A stretch of DNA of 64,000 nucleotides from Tethya wilhelma (GCA_964030475.1 CAXIPT010000002.1:7338296-7402295), one strand, 5' to 3'; positions 29,601 through 35,340 are shown, counted from the stretch's first letter. Program-made: numbers and translations. The notes: generated from the sequence alone by a model not told the origin.

Positions 29601-31806
29601 AGTCTCTTGTAACAATGTTGAACAGTTTAAACAGCAACTAACATTATACTTTAGATCTATGACTTAATAATTAATTCTATTTCAGTATTTCATGTAATGT
29701 AGATAGTAATACTGTACTTTTATATTATAGCTAATGTAATAGGGTTCACAGTTTGTATTAGCAATGAGTATGCTATTTTGTGCTCCCTTGCCACTCGGCT
29801 AAATTATTATAAAAAAAAAAACTATTTTCATGTTTACAACCCAGTCCAGTACCAACCAGTTATGTCATACCCTTCAAGATAGTCTATACTTTGTCTGAGC
29901 TGAGTTAATATTAGCACTTACTTTTGCGCAAATAACTCACCAACATGCAGAAAATGCAAATTGAACAGGACTTGGACGAATCAGATTGTACTCAGCTCTC
30001 CAACCCGAATAACATAAAATATTAAAAAAGTGCTTTGCTACCCTTTCTGGAATTTGAAGAAACAAAACTCACCATGCAATGCATGCGAGCCGTTTAGCGT
30101 TTTGTCTAATTAATGCTTGCTCTCACCTTTGTATCATGTGACATTTACGTAGAGCATCCATAGAGCTAGCTCATGCACATGCACTTTGTTTATCGCACTG
30201 CGCATTCTTCATATACATGGACGGTCAACCAGATGGACTTAATTCTCAGCTCAGACAGAGTATATTATAATAGTATGGTAGCTATACTAGCCTATATGGG
30301 TGTGGCTGGTGTGGGTGATCACCTAGGGGTACTTGTCTTATGTTCATATATGCATGCATGTTACCAGCAGAGGTTGTGTTCTCTTTTATTAGCACAATAG
30401 CAGGACTGCTCTGATGAGGGCTTCAAGAAGAGGACACCTTGAAGTGGTCAAGACATTACTGGAAAGTGGTGTTGACCCCAATGTTGCTGATGATGTAAGT
30501 ACTAAGTTCACACACTCAGTGTTACAGTAGTTAAGGCAGGTATCATGTTTTTTCTTGATCTGAATTTGCTAAAAATGTGTTCAGAGTTTTGACTAGTATT
30601 TAATATAAGCTTTGTTGTGAATAATTTTATTTCATATTTAGATTCAGCATACATGCATGGATAAATACACACATTCAATGGTTTCCATGGAAACATATCT
30701 GTTTTCCATATATGGCCATTTCAATTTAAGAAATATTGTAGTTTTCTTAGTTTGCCGCTACGAAAAAAGGTTTTTATCCAAAATATTTTAGTATTATATC
30801 AAAGAGAAATAATGATGATGTAAGTACTAAGTTCACACAGTATTTGTTCAGTTAACGTTTTCAGAGCATTTGTTCACTCGGTTAAGTTTACCGATTAAAA
30901 AAATTGAACTAATTATCCAAACAATCACTAAACTTAACATTATTGTATACACTCATTCTTCCAGTTCTTTGGGGCTTCATTGGCCTTACCAGTCAAAAGT
31001 TAGCTGCATGTATGTCTCATAATAATAGTAATTGCCCATTCCATATATAGCTAGTCCATATGAAATGTACTACAGCATTGCATGTGTAACAAGTTGTGAA
31101 TCTCAATCAACCTCATGCACAGTATACTTGAAGTAGTTTCCCAGATTTCCCAGGCACAAATAGTACTTATTGGTTGTTGTCTTGTGTTTCCTCTCAGGAT
31201 GGTAACACTCCACTTATAGTGGCTACTGAGAACAATCACCTCCAAGTAGTTCAACTGCTACTGAAGTACCAGGCTGATGTGAATGCAAGGAACAAGGTAT
31301 GATAGTTACTGTTTCTGAGTTCAAAGTTCAAAGTCTAAATACCATCACCCTCTCCACTAACCTTATAATGGTTTATGCATAGTGTTGTCAGGTTCAATAG
31401 CAGCTAACTAGGAACAATATTATGGATAGGGGAGACATAGCATAAATATGAGGGAAATCTATGAAAATTGTGATTTATGTGTTGATTGTGGACTATTGCA
31501 TGTTTGTATTTATATATAGGGACTTCCCTTTGTTATAAGCTGCAGGGTCAAAGTGCTTCATTAAGTTGATGATGATGACTCAAATCTCATGTGTGTCTCA
31601 GTAATAGCCTATAGTGGGTGTGGCTGGTGTGGGTGATCACCTAGGGGTACTTGTCATTGGTGTATGTTACCAGCTGAGGTTGTTTGTATTGTCTCCTCTT
31701 TCATCAGTATGGCCAAACTGCTCTGTGGGAGGCTTCAAAAGGAGGACACCTTGAAGTGGTCCAGACATTATTGGAAGGTGATGCTGACCCCAATATTACT
31801 GATGAT
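2616..31806 (+). CDS. ankyrin-repeat gene A (multi-exon, both ends incomplete)
   Basis: Overall span of the recognisable exons. The predicted product has a Pro/Thr-rich N-terminal piece, a region of about 250 residues encoded by 2840-3591, a linker/half-repeat exon (3711-3869) and then about 19 ankyrin repeats, one per exon. Ankyrin repeats are protein-binding helical scaffolds; partner and location are unknown. Introns between repeat exons are phase 0 and exons are 90-105 bp (mostly 99), so repeats can be added without shifting frame. Alpha exons read like PLIVASENNHLQVVQLLLKY and beta exons like TALWWASRGGHLEVVKTLLE. No start codon, promoter or terminal exon was recognised. One exon (19904-20383) is destroyed, so transcripts must skip it or the gene is decaying. 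The window contains contig joins (N at 5402, 14267, 15943, 24094, 26852), so exon order may partly be an assembly product. Confidence 0.75.
2840..3591 (+). CDS. gene A exon: conserved N-terminal domain, about 250 residues
   Basis: Open through 752 bp between a cag acceptor and a gtaatc donor. It begins YGKTEVGVLKKNEAKIKQAF and contains LWSYTNHSPVESVAEEYL, then TTSLVDYIALC, a block VSVKLEIPFTNETLEYVNKL and near the end GSLVITWGVPPHQADII. Gene B 53712-54424 encodes a clear paralogue with the same blocks, so selection on protein sequence is likely. I do not recognise a named family. From memory of style, similar GSLVITW-VP segments recur in sponge ankyrin or death-domain-type proteins (weak inference). 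The frame stays open past the donor into the intron, giving a hydrophobic stretch (see findings). Confidence 0.8.
3711..3869 (+). CDS. gene A exon: linker and first degenerate ankyrin repeat
   Basis: 53 codons between catcatag and a gtgaga donor, phase 0. Begins MCLLEEKIMEGDAEQTEKLL and ends DTVQVLLDHGFPVDGRDK, the second helix and loop of an ankyrin repeat. The paralogous exon in gene B is 54578-54730 (51 codons). Confidence 0.8.
3948..4046 (+). CDS. gene A ankyrin exon (gamma type)
   Basis: 99 bp, acceptor catacag, donor gtgagt. Contains TLLMLVSSMGRIDIVELLLE, a third ankyrin exon type distinct from alpha and beta. Copies at 5428-5526 and, in gene B, 54837-54935. Confidence 0.85.
4263..4361 (+). 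CDS. gene A ankyrin exon (alpha type)
   Basis: 99 bp after a ctctcag acceptor, donor gtatgt. Reads YGDTPLIVASKNNHLQVVQL then LLKYQADGNARGL, with G for the usual V before N. Confidence 0.85.
5007..5105 (+). CDS. gene A ankyrin exon (beta type)
   Basis: 99 bp after catcag, donor gtaagt. Contains TALWWASRGGHLEVAKTLLE followed by GSVDPNIADD. The conserved beta-type intron block (gggtgatcacctaggggta) lies just upstream. Confidence 0.85.
5428..5526 (+). CDS. gene A ankyrin exon (gamma type, second copy)
   Basis: Near-copy of 3948-4046, lying just after the N at 5402: TLLILVSSMGRTDVVELLLE and NASDH. The usual gataaa end is gatcat, and the donor region is altered to gtgaagtgagt. It may be a true duplication of the 3.9-5.2 kb block or an allelic contig overlap. 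Confidence 0.7.
5748..5852 (+). CDS. gene A ankyrin exon (alpha, 35 codons)
   Basis: 105 bp, ctctcag acceptor, gtatgt donor. Two extra codons in the middle (LLLIQKYQADVNARDK), so a slightly long repeat; otherwise PLIEASENNHLQVVQ. Confidence 0.85.
6243..6341 (+). CDS. gene A ankyrin exon (beta)
   Basis: 99 bp, catcag acceptor, gtaagt donor: ETALWWTSKGGHSEVAKTLL then EGGADPKIADN. Typical beta upstream intron block. Confidence 0.85.
6717..6724 (+). other. empty target site of the R element
   Basis: ggtacgac occurs once here in the intron, followed by actagtgctcc. The same intron position elsewhere carries a TAGCCTCG...CGAGGCTA insertion with ggtacgac on both sides (56807/58941, 61231/61513). 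Confidence 0.75.
7239..7340 (+). CDS. gene A ankyrin exon (alpha, 34 codons)
   Basis: 102 bp, ctctcag acceptor, gtatgt donor: NLGDTPLMKASENNHLQVVQ, one codon longer at the start. Closest to gene B exon 59527-59628, including the ARGW ending. Confidence 0.85.
7575..7672. mobile_element. relic of the 25928-26285 element
   Basis: Carries the terminal motif cagaatccagata and the ccggattctgagttttcg block plus taagcctctttgattag-like inner sequence, but only one end. It replaces part of the usual intron. Confidence 0.6.
7901..8337 (+). mobile_element. R element (hAT-like, TAGCCTCG ends)
   Basis: Begins tagcctcgttccc and ends gggaacgaggcta, an inverted pair of about 25 bp. Target copy ggtatgac on the left only; the right flank has lost it. 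The interior holds a duplicated block with tcacgtgatttcgtgtacca and C/T-rich simple sequence (cttccctcacttcactc). No transposase frame. Confidence 0.75.
8930..9028 (+). CDS. gene A ankyrin exon (alpha)
   Basis: 99 bp, ctctcag acceptor, gtatgt donor: SLIVASENNHLQVVQLLLKY then QADVNARNR. Confidence 0.85.
9080..10796. mobile_element. TTAA-flanked transposon holding a P copy
   Basis: TTAA at 9076-9079 and 10797-10800. Joining the flanks restores catcattaatgataat, which is present uninterrupted at 25365-25380. The ends share actt-gc-gac in inverted orientation. TTAA duplication is typical of piggyBac and Kolobok elements, but there is no transposase frame. A P repeat (9446-10489) sits inside. Some inner sequence resembles the transposon at 18261-19602. 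Confidence 0.7.
9446..10489 (+). mobile_element. P repeat, full length
   Basis: Starts tcatacgtacggtag and ends tttttactacttg. The first 600 bp carry gtaggaatgggcc, cactcgtagaga and gcgcatgcgcac blocks; the last 415 bp are the Q module with inverted arms of about 115 bp. Left neighbour A, right neighbour T, no visible target duplication. Confidence 0.85.
11249..11347 (+). CDS. gene A ankyrin exon (beta)
   Basis: 99 bp, catcag acceptor, gtaagt donor: FGETTLMRASRGGHHEVVKT then LLEGGADPNIADD. Confidence 0.85.
11710..11808 (+). CDS. gene A ankyrin exon (beta)
   Basis: 99 bp, catcag acceptor, gtaagt donor: TALIQALSEGHHEVVKTLLE then GGADPNIAAD. Nearly the same as 14914-15012. Confidence 0.85.
11885..11942. 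mobile_element. 58-bp hairpin insertion carrying CTAGGG repeats
   Basis: Perfect 17-bp inverted ends (tcatagataatatactc and its complement at 11926-11942) around a 24-base loop with three ctaggg units. Flanked by tgtac on both sides (11880-11884, 11943-11947). Sister introns read gaatgtactacagc without it, so this is a clean insertion with a 5-bp target duplication. Confidence 0.85.
11957..13976. mobile_element. 2-kb AT-rich element in a gene A intron
   Basis: Extra to sister introns. The left end has ctacacacataaaaggagagtgcta and the right end, read inverted, has a related cacacataaaa...agtgcta. It is full of variants of the word tagcacaa / ttgtgcta near both ends, like subterminal transposase-binding repeats. 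Short frames inside look spurious. A related but diverged sequence lies at about 49560-50905. Superfamily not determined. Confidence 0.6.
13409..13474. repeat. hairpin with 19-bp stem
   Basis: tctttccatgtgtatggaa pairs with ttccatacacacggaaaga (one mismatch), with about 26 bases between. Lies inside the 2-kb element; possibly the centre of a smaller nested element. Confidence 0.6.
14089..14266 (+). mobile_element. P repeat, left fragment ending at an N
   Basis: First 178 bp of P (tcatacgtacggtag...), cut at the single N at 14267. The rest is probably lost at a contig join. Confidence 0.8.
14419..14508 (+). CDS. gene A ankyrin exon (alpha, 30 codons)
   Basis: 90 bp, ctctcag acceptor, gtatgt donor: PLIVASENNHLQVVELLLKY then HADVNK. 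Three codons shorter at the end than other alpha exons but still in phase. Confidence 0.8.
14914..15012 (+). CDS. gene A ankyrin exon (beta)
   Basis: 99 bp, catcag acceptor, gtaagt donor: TALIQASSEGHHEVVKTLLE then GGADPNISAD. Confidence 0.85.
15355..15635. mobile_element. R-type fragment (right end only)
   Basis: Ends in gcctgggaacgaggctagg, the R terminus, preceded by tcacgtgat and taccaggct. The left terminus is not found, so it is truncated or rearranged. Confidence 0.5.
15813..15942 (+). mobile_element. Q repeat, left arm ending at an N
   Basis: acaagtagtaaaaattt start and the standard left arm (gtaggaatgggcagtgcgg ... ctacttcattttta), cut at the N at 15943. Confidence 0.8.
15944..16440 (+). 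repeat. GT-microsatellite-headed repeat, copy 1
   Basis: A (GT)n run (about 15973-16003) followed by about 430 bp that recur in reverse at 38990-39480, including ctgtacacgaaacacag, gcgtagcgagggga and aaaatggcggaagtcgg. Reading frames are not conserved between the copies, so this is a dispersed repeat, not a gene. Confidence 0.75.
16601..16641. repeat. hairpin acaaggagtggg / cccactccttgt
   Basis: Inverted repeat of about 12 bp around gcgagcgaagcgag. Could be a small hairpin insertion; no target duplication established. Confidence 0.6.
16681..16878 (+). mobile_element. tRNA-derived SINE with poly(A) tail
   Basis: Starts ggcctggtggcttgttcacc, has a B-box-like ggttcgcgtctc at about 16734, and ends in a run of about 15 A. 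Sister sequence at about 10890 reads ggtaaagtttcgc without it, so it inserted inside this site with aaagt on both sides (16676-16680 and 16879-16883). The tRNA of origin is not identified. Confidence 0.75.
17268..17366 (+). CDS. gene A ankyrin exon (beta)
   Basis: 99 bp, catcag acceptor, gtaagt donor: TALWWASSRGYLEVVQKLVE then GGADPNIAVD. Confidence 0.85.
17647..18034. mobile_element. 388-bp TA-flanked inverted-repeat element
   Basis: Ends ccgtatagcgggaaatttt and its complement, TA on both sides (17645-17646, 18035-18036). The inverted gene A copy at about 35146 has the site empty (gtagtatatgg read on the minus strand). TA duplication suggests Tc1/mariner-type mobilisation. No transposase. 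Confidence 0.85.
18261..19602. mobile_element. 1.34-kb TA-flanked element
   Basis: Begins ctcaggttggttaagga and ends with the inverted, imperfect tcggttaactgacctgag. TA at 18259-18260 and 19603-19604. The inverted copy at about 34918 keeps the unoccupied site (gtgacccattgcag on the minus strand). The interior includes ccttcaagagttgcaa sequence shared with 640-775. No intact transposase. Confidence 0.85.
19904..20383 (+). pseudogene. gene A ankyrin exon (alpha) broken by a transposon
   Basis: Both exon halves and both splice sites are present (ctctcag acceptor, gtatgt donor), but 372 bp of transposon lie in the middle. A 4-base insertion (gatgcatggtaac instead of gatggtaac) shifts the frame and creates an early TAA. 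The 3' half still reads NHLQVVQLLLKYQADVNART. It cannot encode a repeat if included. Confidence 0.85.
19939..20310. mobile_element. hAT-like element with 5-bp target duplication
   Basis: Starts cagtggcggatccagg and ends cctggatttgccccaggcctg (inverted, with an indel). Flanked by tagtg (19934-19938, 20311-20315). Inner gcgcgcttcgcgc. Belongs with 40387-40748 and 63510-63843 by ends and duplication length. Confidence 0.8.
20458..21467 (+). mobile_element. P repeat lacking the first 14 bases
   Basis: Starts within the terminal hairpin (gtacgtatag) and ends ctacttg. Joining its flanks (accaacctta + taatggtttatg) gives exactly the sister intron sequence, so there is no target duplication. Confidence 0.8.
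21606..22310 (+). mobile_element. P repeat, diverged, right end missing
   Basis: P left end (catacggtagtacg) through the Q left arm (aatttcggcacatgactac), then loses similarity. A diverged subfamily (ccacccccattggcac). Confidence 0.75.
22360..22458. mobile_element. R-type fragment (right end)
   Basis: tcacgcacgtgatatttgatacca then gaaggaggagcctggaaacgaggct. Only the right terminus is seen. Confidence 0.5.
22840..22938 (+). CDS. gene A ankyrin exon (alpha)
   Basis: 99 bp, ctctcag acceptor, gtatgt donor: EGWTPLIVASFNNHLQVVQL then LLKYQADVNAKNK. Diverged at the start, with F for E. Confidence 0.85.
24095..24712 (-). mobile_element. LINE 3' end fragment with nested hAT element
   Basis: Reverse complement of the 3' untranslated tail of the LINE at 26853-29798 (ccgagtggcaagggagc ... 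taagtcatagatctaaag), abutting the N at 24094. Interrupted by 24196-24651. Confidence 0.85.
24196..24651. mobile_element. 456-bp hAT-like element with subterminal repeats
   Basis: Perfect 20-bp inverted ends (taggccttgatagattatgc) and an 8-bp target duplication attactat (24188-24195, 24652-24659). The LINE copy at about 29705 shows the site once, uninterrupted. Many gcataat / gcataatagg words crowd both ends, as expected of hAT transposase-binding motifs. No coding capacity. Confidence 0.9.
25768..25866 (+). CDS. gene A ankyrin exon (beta)
   Basis: 99 bp, catcag acceptor, gtaagt donor: TALWEASSRGHHEVVQTLLE then GGADPNIADD. Confidence 0.85.
25928..26285. mobile_element. 358-bp element with internal TTAGGCCTAAGC tandem repeats
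   Basis: Inverted ends of about 45 bp (cagRatccagataagatc...). The middle is four to five tandem units of 31-42 bp built on gattaggYctaagcttagg. Flanks share atgtaa (8-bp duplication acatgtaa/ttatgtaa with two mismatches). CAG ends and duplication length suggest hAT-like. A relic copy is at 7575. Confidence 0.8.
26287..26420 (+). mobile_element. Q repeat, left arm fragment
   Basis: Diverged left arm of Q (gtgtaggaatgggtagtgc), directly followed by another Q copy at 26454. Confidence 0.7.
26454..26851 (+). mobile_element. Q repeat, nearly complete
   Basis: About 400 bp with left arm from acaagtagtaaaaattt and right arm ending cctacactactta just before the N at 26852. The arms are about 115-bp inverted copies of each other. 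The right arm supplies a chance ATG (26785) that runs in frame across the N into the LINE; that start is not real. Confidence 0.85.
26853..29798 (+). mobile_element. CR1-like non-LTR retrotransposon, nearly complete ORF2 and 3' end
   Basis: Contains the intact ORF2 below and a 3' tail ending near gctcccttgccactcggct, followed by an A-rich run. ORF1 and the 5' end are missing at the N (26852). It lies in a gene A intron. Confidence 0.85.
26854..29667 (+). CDS. LINE ORF2: AP endonuclease and reverse transcriptase
   Basis: About 937 uninterrupted codons after the N. The N-terminal endonuclease (EEP) domain shows LTETWL, VGVFYRPPSS, IGDFNVNFLN, LIDLAFVSN and NSDHYG, the expected catalytic blocks. 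Reverse transcriptase follows: NYRPISLLSILSKLLEK, QWGFCKGKSC, FFDYRKAFDTVPH, SGVPQGSVLGPTLF and the catalytic FADD (ALFADDIML). The C-terminal region (QKIGALYRKCY, IRPDLEYAAPVWSPY) is typical of CR1/L2/Jockey-group ORF2 and ends at TAA 29665-29667. The product would nick target DNA and copy LINE RNA in the nucleus. Compared with the relative at 43269 it lacks only about eight N-terminal residues, so the true ATG may lie at the missing junction (MYFNCRS at 26863 is the first ATG seen). No stops or shifts: young or recently active. Confidence 0.9.
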   Translation, partial: LTIMYFNCRSFQPKFDELLCTCSTYKPSIVCLTETWLCSDITNSELNIPNYTIVRFDRNRHGGGVAIYVHNMFTFKVLLCGPSDLELIVISLQSNNHPKCCVGVFYRPPSSTISIFDTLLDHLFSVDHSLLNNFVLIGDFNVNFLNHQTYFYSKIQELMDSFVLTQVVTSPTHIAPHSDPSLIDLAFVSNISLLNFCNTIPPLANSDHYGLHLCLNYSTGHTLQPGSTTRRKIWHYKHADFNTANDLLMELDLESIIDPNDIQASWENWKKTFLDIMDTCIPSSLLPNKKRHPWLTKDIVKLIHKRNRQFKKAQKSNDPRDYSLFKELRNQVTKELRASKRQFYSSLNPKNPKEFWKSIKLIDSANQNPSLPLLVDHATNTTANTNDVKAQLLNQTFVNHFNTRQKPIDHNNIMDIPPVISTDFSQDILCSEEEVYELLSSLDVTKSNGSDDISAQMLKSTAVSITEAVTRLFNISIALGELPNEWKVSRITPIPKSGNHSDPSNYRPISLLSILSKLLEKHVANLLVDHMEQNNPISQQQWGFCKGKSCTGALALAIDQWHRHLEDGSDICTVFFDYRKAFDTVPHRNLLSKLQSYNINTYLLRWLTNYLCERRQFVCVSGSSSDKLTVTSGVPQGSVLGPTLFIIYINDITNVPLSNSTLALFADDIMLYKPIRTPADLYQIQSDISSLTQWTDDNLLQFNEVKCKYMVISRKRNQTLTFPPFTIHNINLERTEQYKYLGVWLTSNLTWNMHVTETCKKARQKIGALYRKCYKFTSKNVMLKLYLTCIRPDLEYAAPVWSPYQNGLIDSLEKVQKFAIRVCSKNWSTNYETLLTMNGIPTLSKRRLFLKLSFLFNILKGNYRMPDHAPIEYKQYSHQSRSHSAQLAVPFARTNAFKFSFFNDSVRLWNTLPHELVSCNNVEQFKQQLTLYFRSMT
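29820..31020. repeat. left arm of large inverted repeat
   Basis: Pairs with 32701-34340 read in reverse. Matching landmarks: tagtctatactttgtctgagctgag, the beta exon, accattgaatgtgtg and caatgaagc. The right arm is longer because of extra sequence around 32890-33345. Confidence 0.85.
30393..30494 (+). CDS. gene A ankyrin exon (beta, 34 codons)
   Basis: 102 bp, acceptor ttattag, donor gtaagt: TALMRASRRGHLEVVKTLLE then SGVDPNVADD. Mirrored at 33665-33766 on the minus strand. Confidence 0.8.
31198..31296 (+). CDS. gene A ankyrin exon (alpha)
   Basis: 99 bp, ctctcag acceptor, gtatga donor: PLIVATENNHLQVVQLLLKY then QADVNARNK. Confidence 0.85.
31708..31806 (+). CDS. gene A ankyrin exon (beta), last one recognised
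   Basis: 99 bp, catcag acceptor, gtaagt donor: TALWEASKGGHLEVVQTLLE then GDADPNITDD. A Q repeat and an N gap follow, so the 3' end of the gene is not in view. Confidence 0.85.
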
Positions 31807-31911
31807 GTAAGTGTTGAAGTTAATTCACATGCACAAATTCATACATTTTAGTCCAAAAGCTGTTATGTATGACCACTATAATTTTTAGTTTTGCTGGTAG
31901 AAAAAATTATA

Positions 31912-32299
31912 CAAGTAGTAAAAATTTCAAAAAAATTAATAGTGTAGGAATGGGCAGTGCAGTAAAAAGTATTGAAACAAGGCATGGTCTCAATTTCGGC
32001 ACATGACTACTTCATTTTTTTCTTGATCACTTATAATTATGGATTTTCAGTGTTGTGTTGCGATGATCTGTACAATAGTACCGTAGCTAGCTTATGATTA
32101 CTGCATTGGTTCAAATTTCTCAGTACTATATTAAAGCTAATCACTTGGCTACTGAAATAATGGAGTAAACTATAAAAGACAGGTATATATAACTTAAACT
32201 GGATTGCCAGCCAAGAGTTGGACATAAAAATGAAGTAGTCATGTGCCGAAATTGAGACCATGCCTTGTTTCAATACTTTTTACCGCACTGCCCATTCCT
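31912..32299 (+). mobile_element. Q repeat ending at N gap
   Basis: caagtagtaaaaattt start, both arms present, right end cut at the N run. Nearly identical to 26454-26851. Confidence 0.85.
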
Positions 32300-32373
32300 N
32301 NNNNNNNNNNNNNNNNNNNNNNNNNNNNNNNNNNNNNNNNNNNNNNNNNNNNNNNNNNNNNNNNNNNNNNNNN
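32300..32373. other. assembly gap, 74 N
   Basis: Run of N between a Q repeat and unrelated sequence, close to the centre of the large inverted repeat. Confidence 1.
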
Positions 32374-32700
32374 CAAAGAAACCAAGTTTATTCGTTCAAG
32401 AATCAGCTTCTGAAAGTGAGCGGTTTTTGAGAAAAGTCGTTCCAAGATAGAAGAAGAAGAAGAAGAAGAAGAAGAAGATGGAGAAAATTGGAGGTTTGGC
32501 ATTCTTTAGTTTGTTACTTTAGCGATGGTTTTAGGCTATGTTTTTAGGCTCAATAGAAAGAGAAAAGGCTAAATAGTAGCTTAAGAAGCCTTTTAGTGCC
32601 AAGTGCTCAGTTTTTGCAGAGTTATTTGCGTGAATATTTGTATTGCGCTAATGGGCCATCCGTGCCATTCCTATGTACCCAGTACTACCGTACTGGGAAT
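32374..32700. other. unassigned sequence with GAA microsatellite
   Basis: Holds an agaagaaga run (about 32450-32478). Near 32655-32690 there are gtgccattcctatgta and gtactaccgtac, words shared with the P-repeat ends. No coding exon seen. Confidence 0.5.
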
Positions 32701-34340
32701 GAGACATACATGCAGCTAACTTTTGACTGATAAGGCCAATGAAGCTGGAAAGACCCCAAAAAACTGGAAGAATGAGTTTATACAATAATGTTGAGTTTAG
32801 TGATTGTTTGGATAATTATATAGTTCAATTTTTTTTAATCGGCAAACTCAAACAAGTGAACAAATGCTCTGAAAACGTTAACTGAATGAATACTGCACTT
32901 AAGGCTGGTATTCATACTCATTACAATAATTAAGGCTACCAAATATTCACCCATGTATTTTTTTTAAAATACAGTAATGTTATGAAATTTTAATGATATT
33001 GGGAGATTGTTATCACTATTCTACGATAACTCCATAACATGTTTCCATGGTAACTATAACCACACTGCCACGCCCATTGTGCTAATTCCTTTTTTGTTCA
33101 CAAGAATTTGCTGCTATGAAATATTTGTTTTTTCGACCCAGAAATTTGACTACCAGTTCATATTTTGTCACTTTACAAAATTCAGCTTGGAAAATTTGTC
33201 CTGCATTAACTACTTAGAAGAAATTACAATGTGAATGCTTAATTAGGTACAAAAATGCGCATTTTTTGGTAGTTTTTTCTAATTTACAGCCATACTGTTT
33301 TTACAGGACAAATTTTCCAGTTAGTAAATTGTTTGTTAGTGAATTCTCTTTGATATAATACTAAAATATTTTGGATAAAAACCTTTTTTCGTAGCGGCAA
33401 ACTATAAAAACTACAATATTTCAGCCTCAAATTGAAATGGCCATATATGGAAAACAGATATGTTTCCATGGAAACCATTGAATGTGTGTATTTATCCATG
33501 TATGCTGAATCTAAATATGAAATAAAATTATTCACAACAATTAATTAAAGCTTAGTATTAAATACTAGTCAAAACTCTGAACACATTTTTCAGTAGCAAA
33601 TTCAGATCAAGAAAATACATGATACCTGCCTTAACTACACTGAGTGTGTGAACTTAGTACTTACATCATCAGCAACATTGGGGTCAACACCACTTTCCAG
33701 TAATGTCTTGACCACTTCAAGGTGTCCTCTTCTCCAAGCCCTCATCAGAGCAGTCCTGCGATTGTACTAATAAAAGAGAACACAATCTCAGCTGGTAACA
33801 TGAACATAAGACATGCAAGTACTCCAATAGGTGATCACCCACACCAGCCACACCCACTATAGGCTAGTATAGCTACCATAATATACTCTGTCTGAGCTGA
33901 GAATTAAGTCCATCCGGTTGACCGTCCATGCATGTATATGAAAAATGCGCAGTGCGATAAACAAAGTGCATGTGAGCTCGATGGATGCTCTACGTAAATG
34001 TCACATGATACAAAGGTGAGAGCAAGCATTAATTAGAGAAAACGCTAAACGGCTCGCATGCATTGTTTTATATGCATGGTGAGTTTTGTTTCTTCAAATT
34101 CCAGAAAGGGTAGCAAAGCACTTTTTATAATATTATTATTATGTTATTCGGGTTGGAGAGCTGAGCAGAATCTGATTCGTCCAAGTCCTGTTTAATTTGC
34201 ATTTTCTGTTGGTTAGTTTTTTGCGCAAAAGTAAGTGCTAATATTAAAGGCTCAGCTCAGACAAAGTATAGACTATCTTGAAGGGTATGACATAACTGGT
34301 TGGTATACAGAAATGGGTTGTAAACATAAAAATAGTCCAT
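32701..34340. repeat. right arm of large inverted repeat
   Basis: Reverse complement of 29820-31020 with an extra segment (about 32890-33345) that has no partner there. Confidence 0.85.
33665..33766 (-). CDS. inverted ankyrin exon (beta, 34 codons)
   Basis: Minus-strand exon, acceptor ..tattag, donor gtaagt: TALMRAWRRGHLEVVKTLLE then SGVDPNVADD. Open and splice-competent. Part of the inverted gene A copy; whether it is expressed is unknown. Confidence 0.7.
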
Positions 34341-34475
34341 AACTATATTTACCATGAAATAGTGTGAGCCAAACATTAAACTTAGTGGACCAATAACATG
34401 CCATGTAATTTCCTAACTTACAGTATTATTATCATTAATGATGGTGGTGAGGGTGATGGTAACTATCATACATAC

Positions 34476-34574
34476 CTTGTCCCTTGTATTCACATCAGCC
34501 TGGTGAATCAGTAGCAGTTGGACTACTTGGAGGTGATTGTTCTCACTAGCCACTATAAGTGGAGTCCAACCATT
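34476..34574 (-). CDS. inverted ankyrin exon (alpha)
   Basis: Minus-strand 99-bp exon, acceptor ctcag, donor gtatgt: PLIVASENNHLQVVQLLLIH then QADVNTRDK. Upstream of the beta exon on the same strand, as in gene A. Confidence 0.7.
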
Positions 34575-34789
34575 CTGAGAGTAAACACAAGACAACAAAC
34601 AATGAAGAGAGTACACACTGAGTACCTTCCTTATTAATTTTTTGAACAAAATATTCATGAAGGAGGAGCCTGGGAACAAGGCTATACACACTGAGTACTA
34701 TATATGTATGCATGCAGGGGAAATCTGGGAAATAATGAGATTCACAAGTTGTTACAAAATGCTGTAATCAGTACATCCCATGCATGTGG

Positions 34790-35340
34790 TGAATGTGGGT
34801 TAGTAAAACTTAATGTTTGTGTAAAAGATGAGCAAATTCTGGACACACAAAATCTTGTCCTATAACATTATATGCACTGCCAAGGTAAGTTTCAACAAAC
34901 TGAAAAATATACTGCAATGGGTCACTGATGATAGCATAGCATCTGCAAAGTGGGCATGATCTGAGATGACAAAGAACTATTGCTGACACAGGCCACATCT
35001 ACTTTGTGTCCCTGATGTGAGAAAATGTACCACACTCAGTTACTTAATTTTTGAAGAAATTTAATATTCGTGAGGAGAGAGATAGCTATAGAGAGAACAC
35101 ACTGAGTACTATGTGTGCCTGCATGTAAAAACCTGGGAAACCATATACTACTTCAGCTGCACTGTGAAGAGCCACAACATGTTACACAATGCTGTACATT
35201 CCTTGTGGTCTATGGAATGGTAAATACTTTTCTTATGAGACACATATACAGCTTTTGACTGGGAAAGATACTAAAGAATAGGGAGAATGAGCACACTTAA
35301 TAATGTTACAATTTATTAAAAATCAGGTGGATAATTCTTT
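34790..35340 (-). repeat. inverted compact copy of gene A intron 17.5-19.8 kb
   Basis: Reads in reverse as 17520-17645, 18036-18258 and 19605-19740 joined, lacking both transposons found in the forward copy. Confidence 0.85.
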
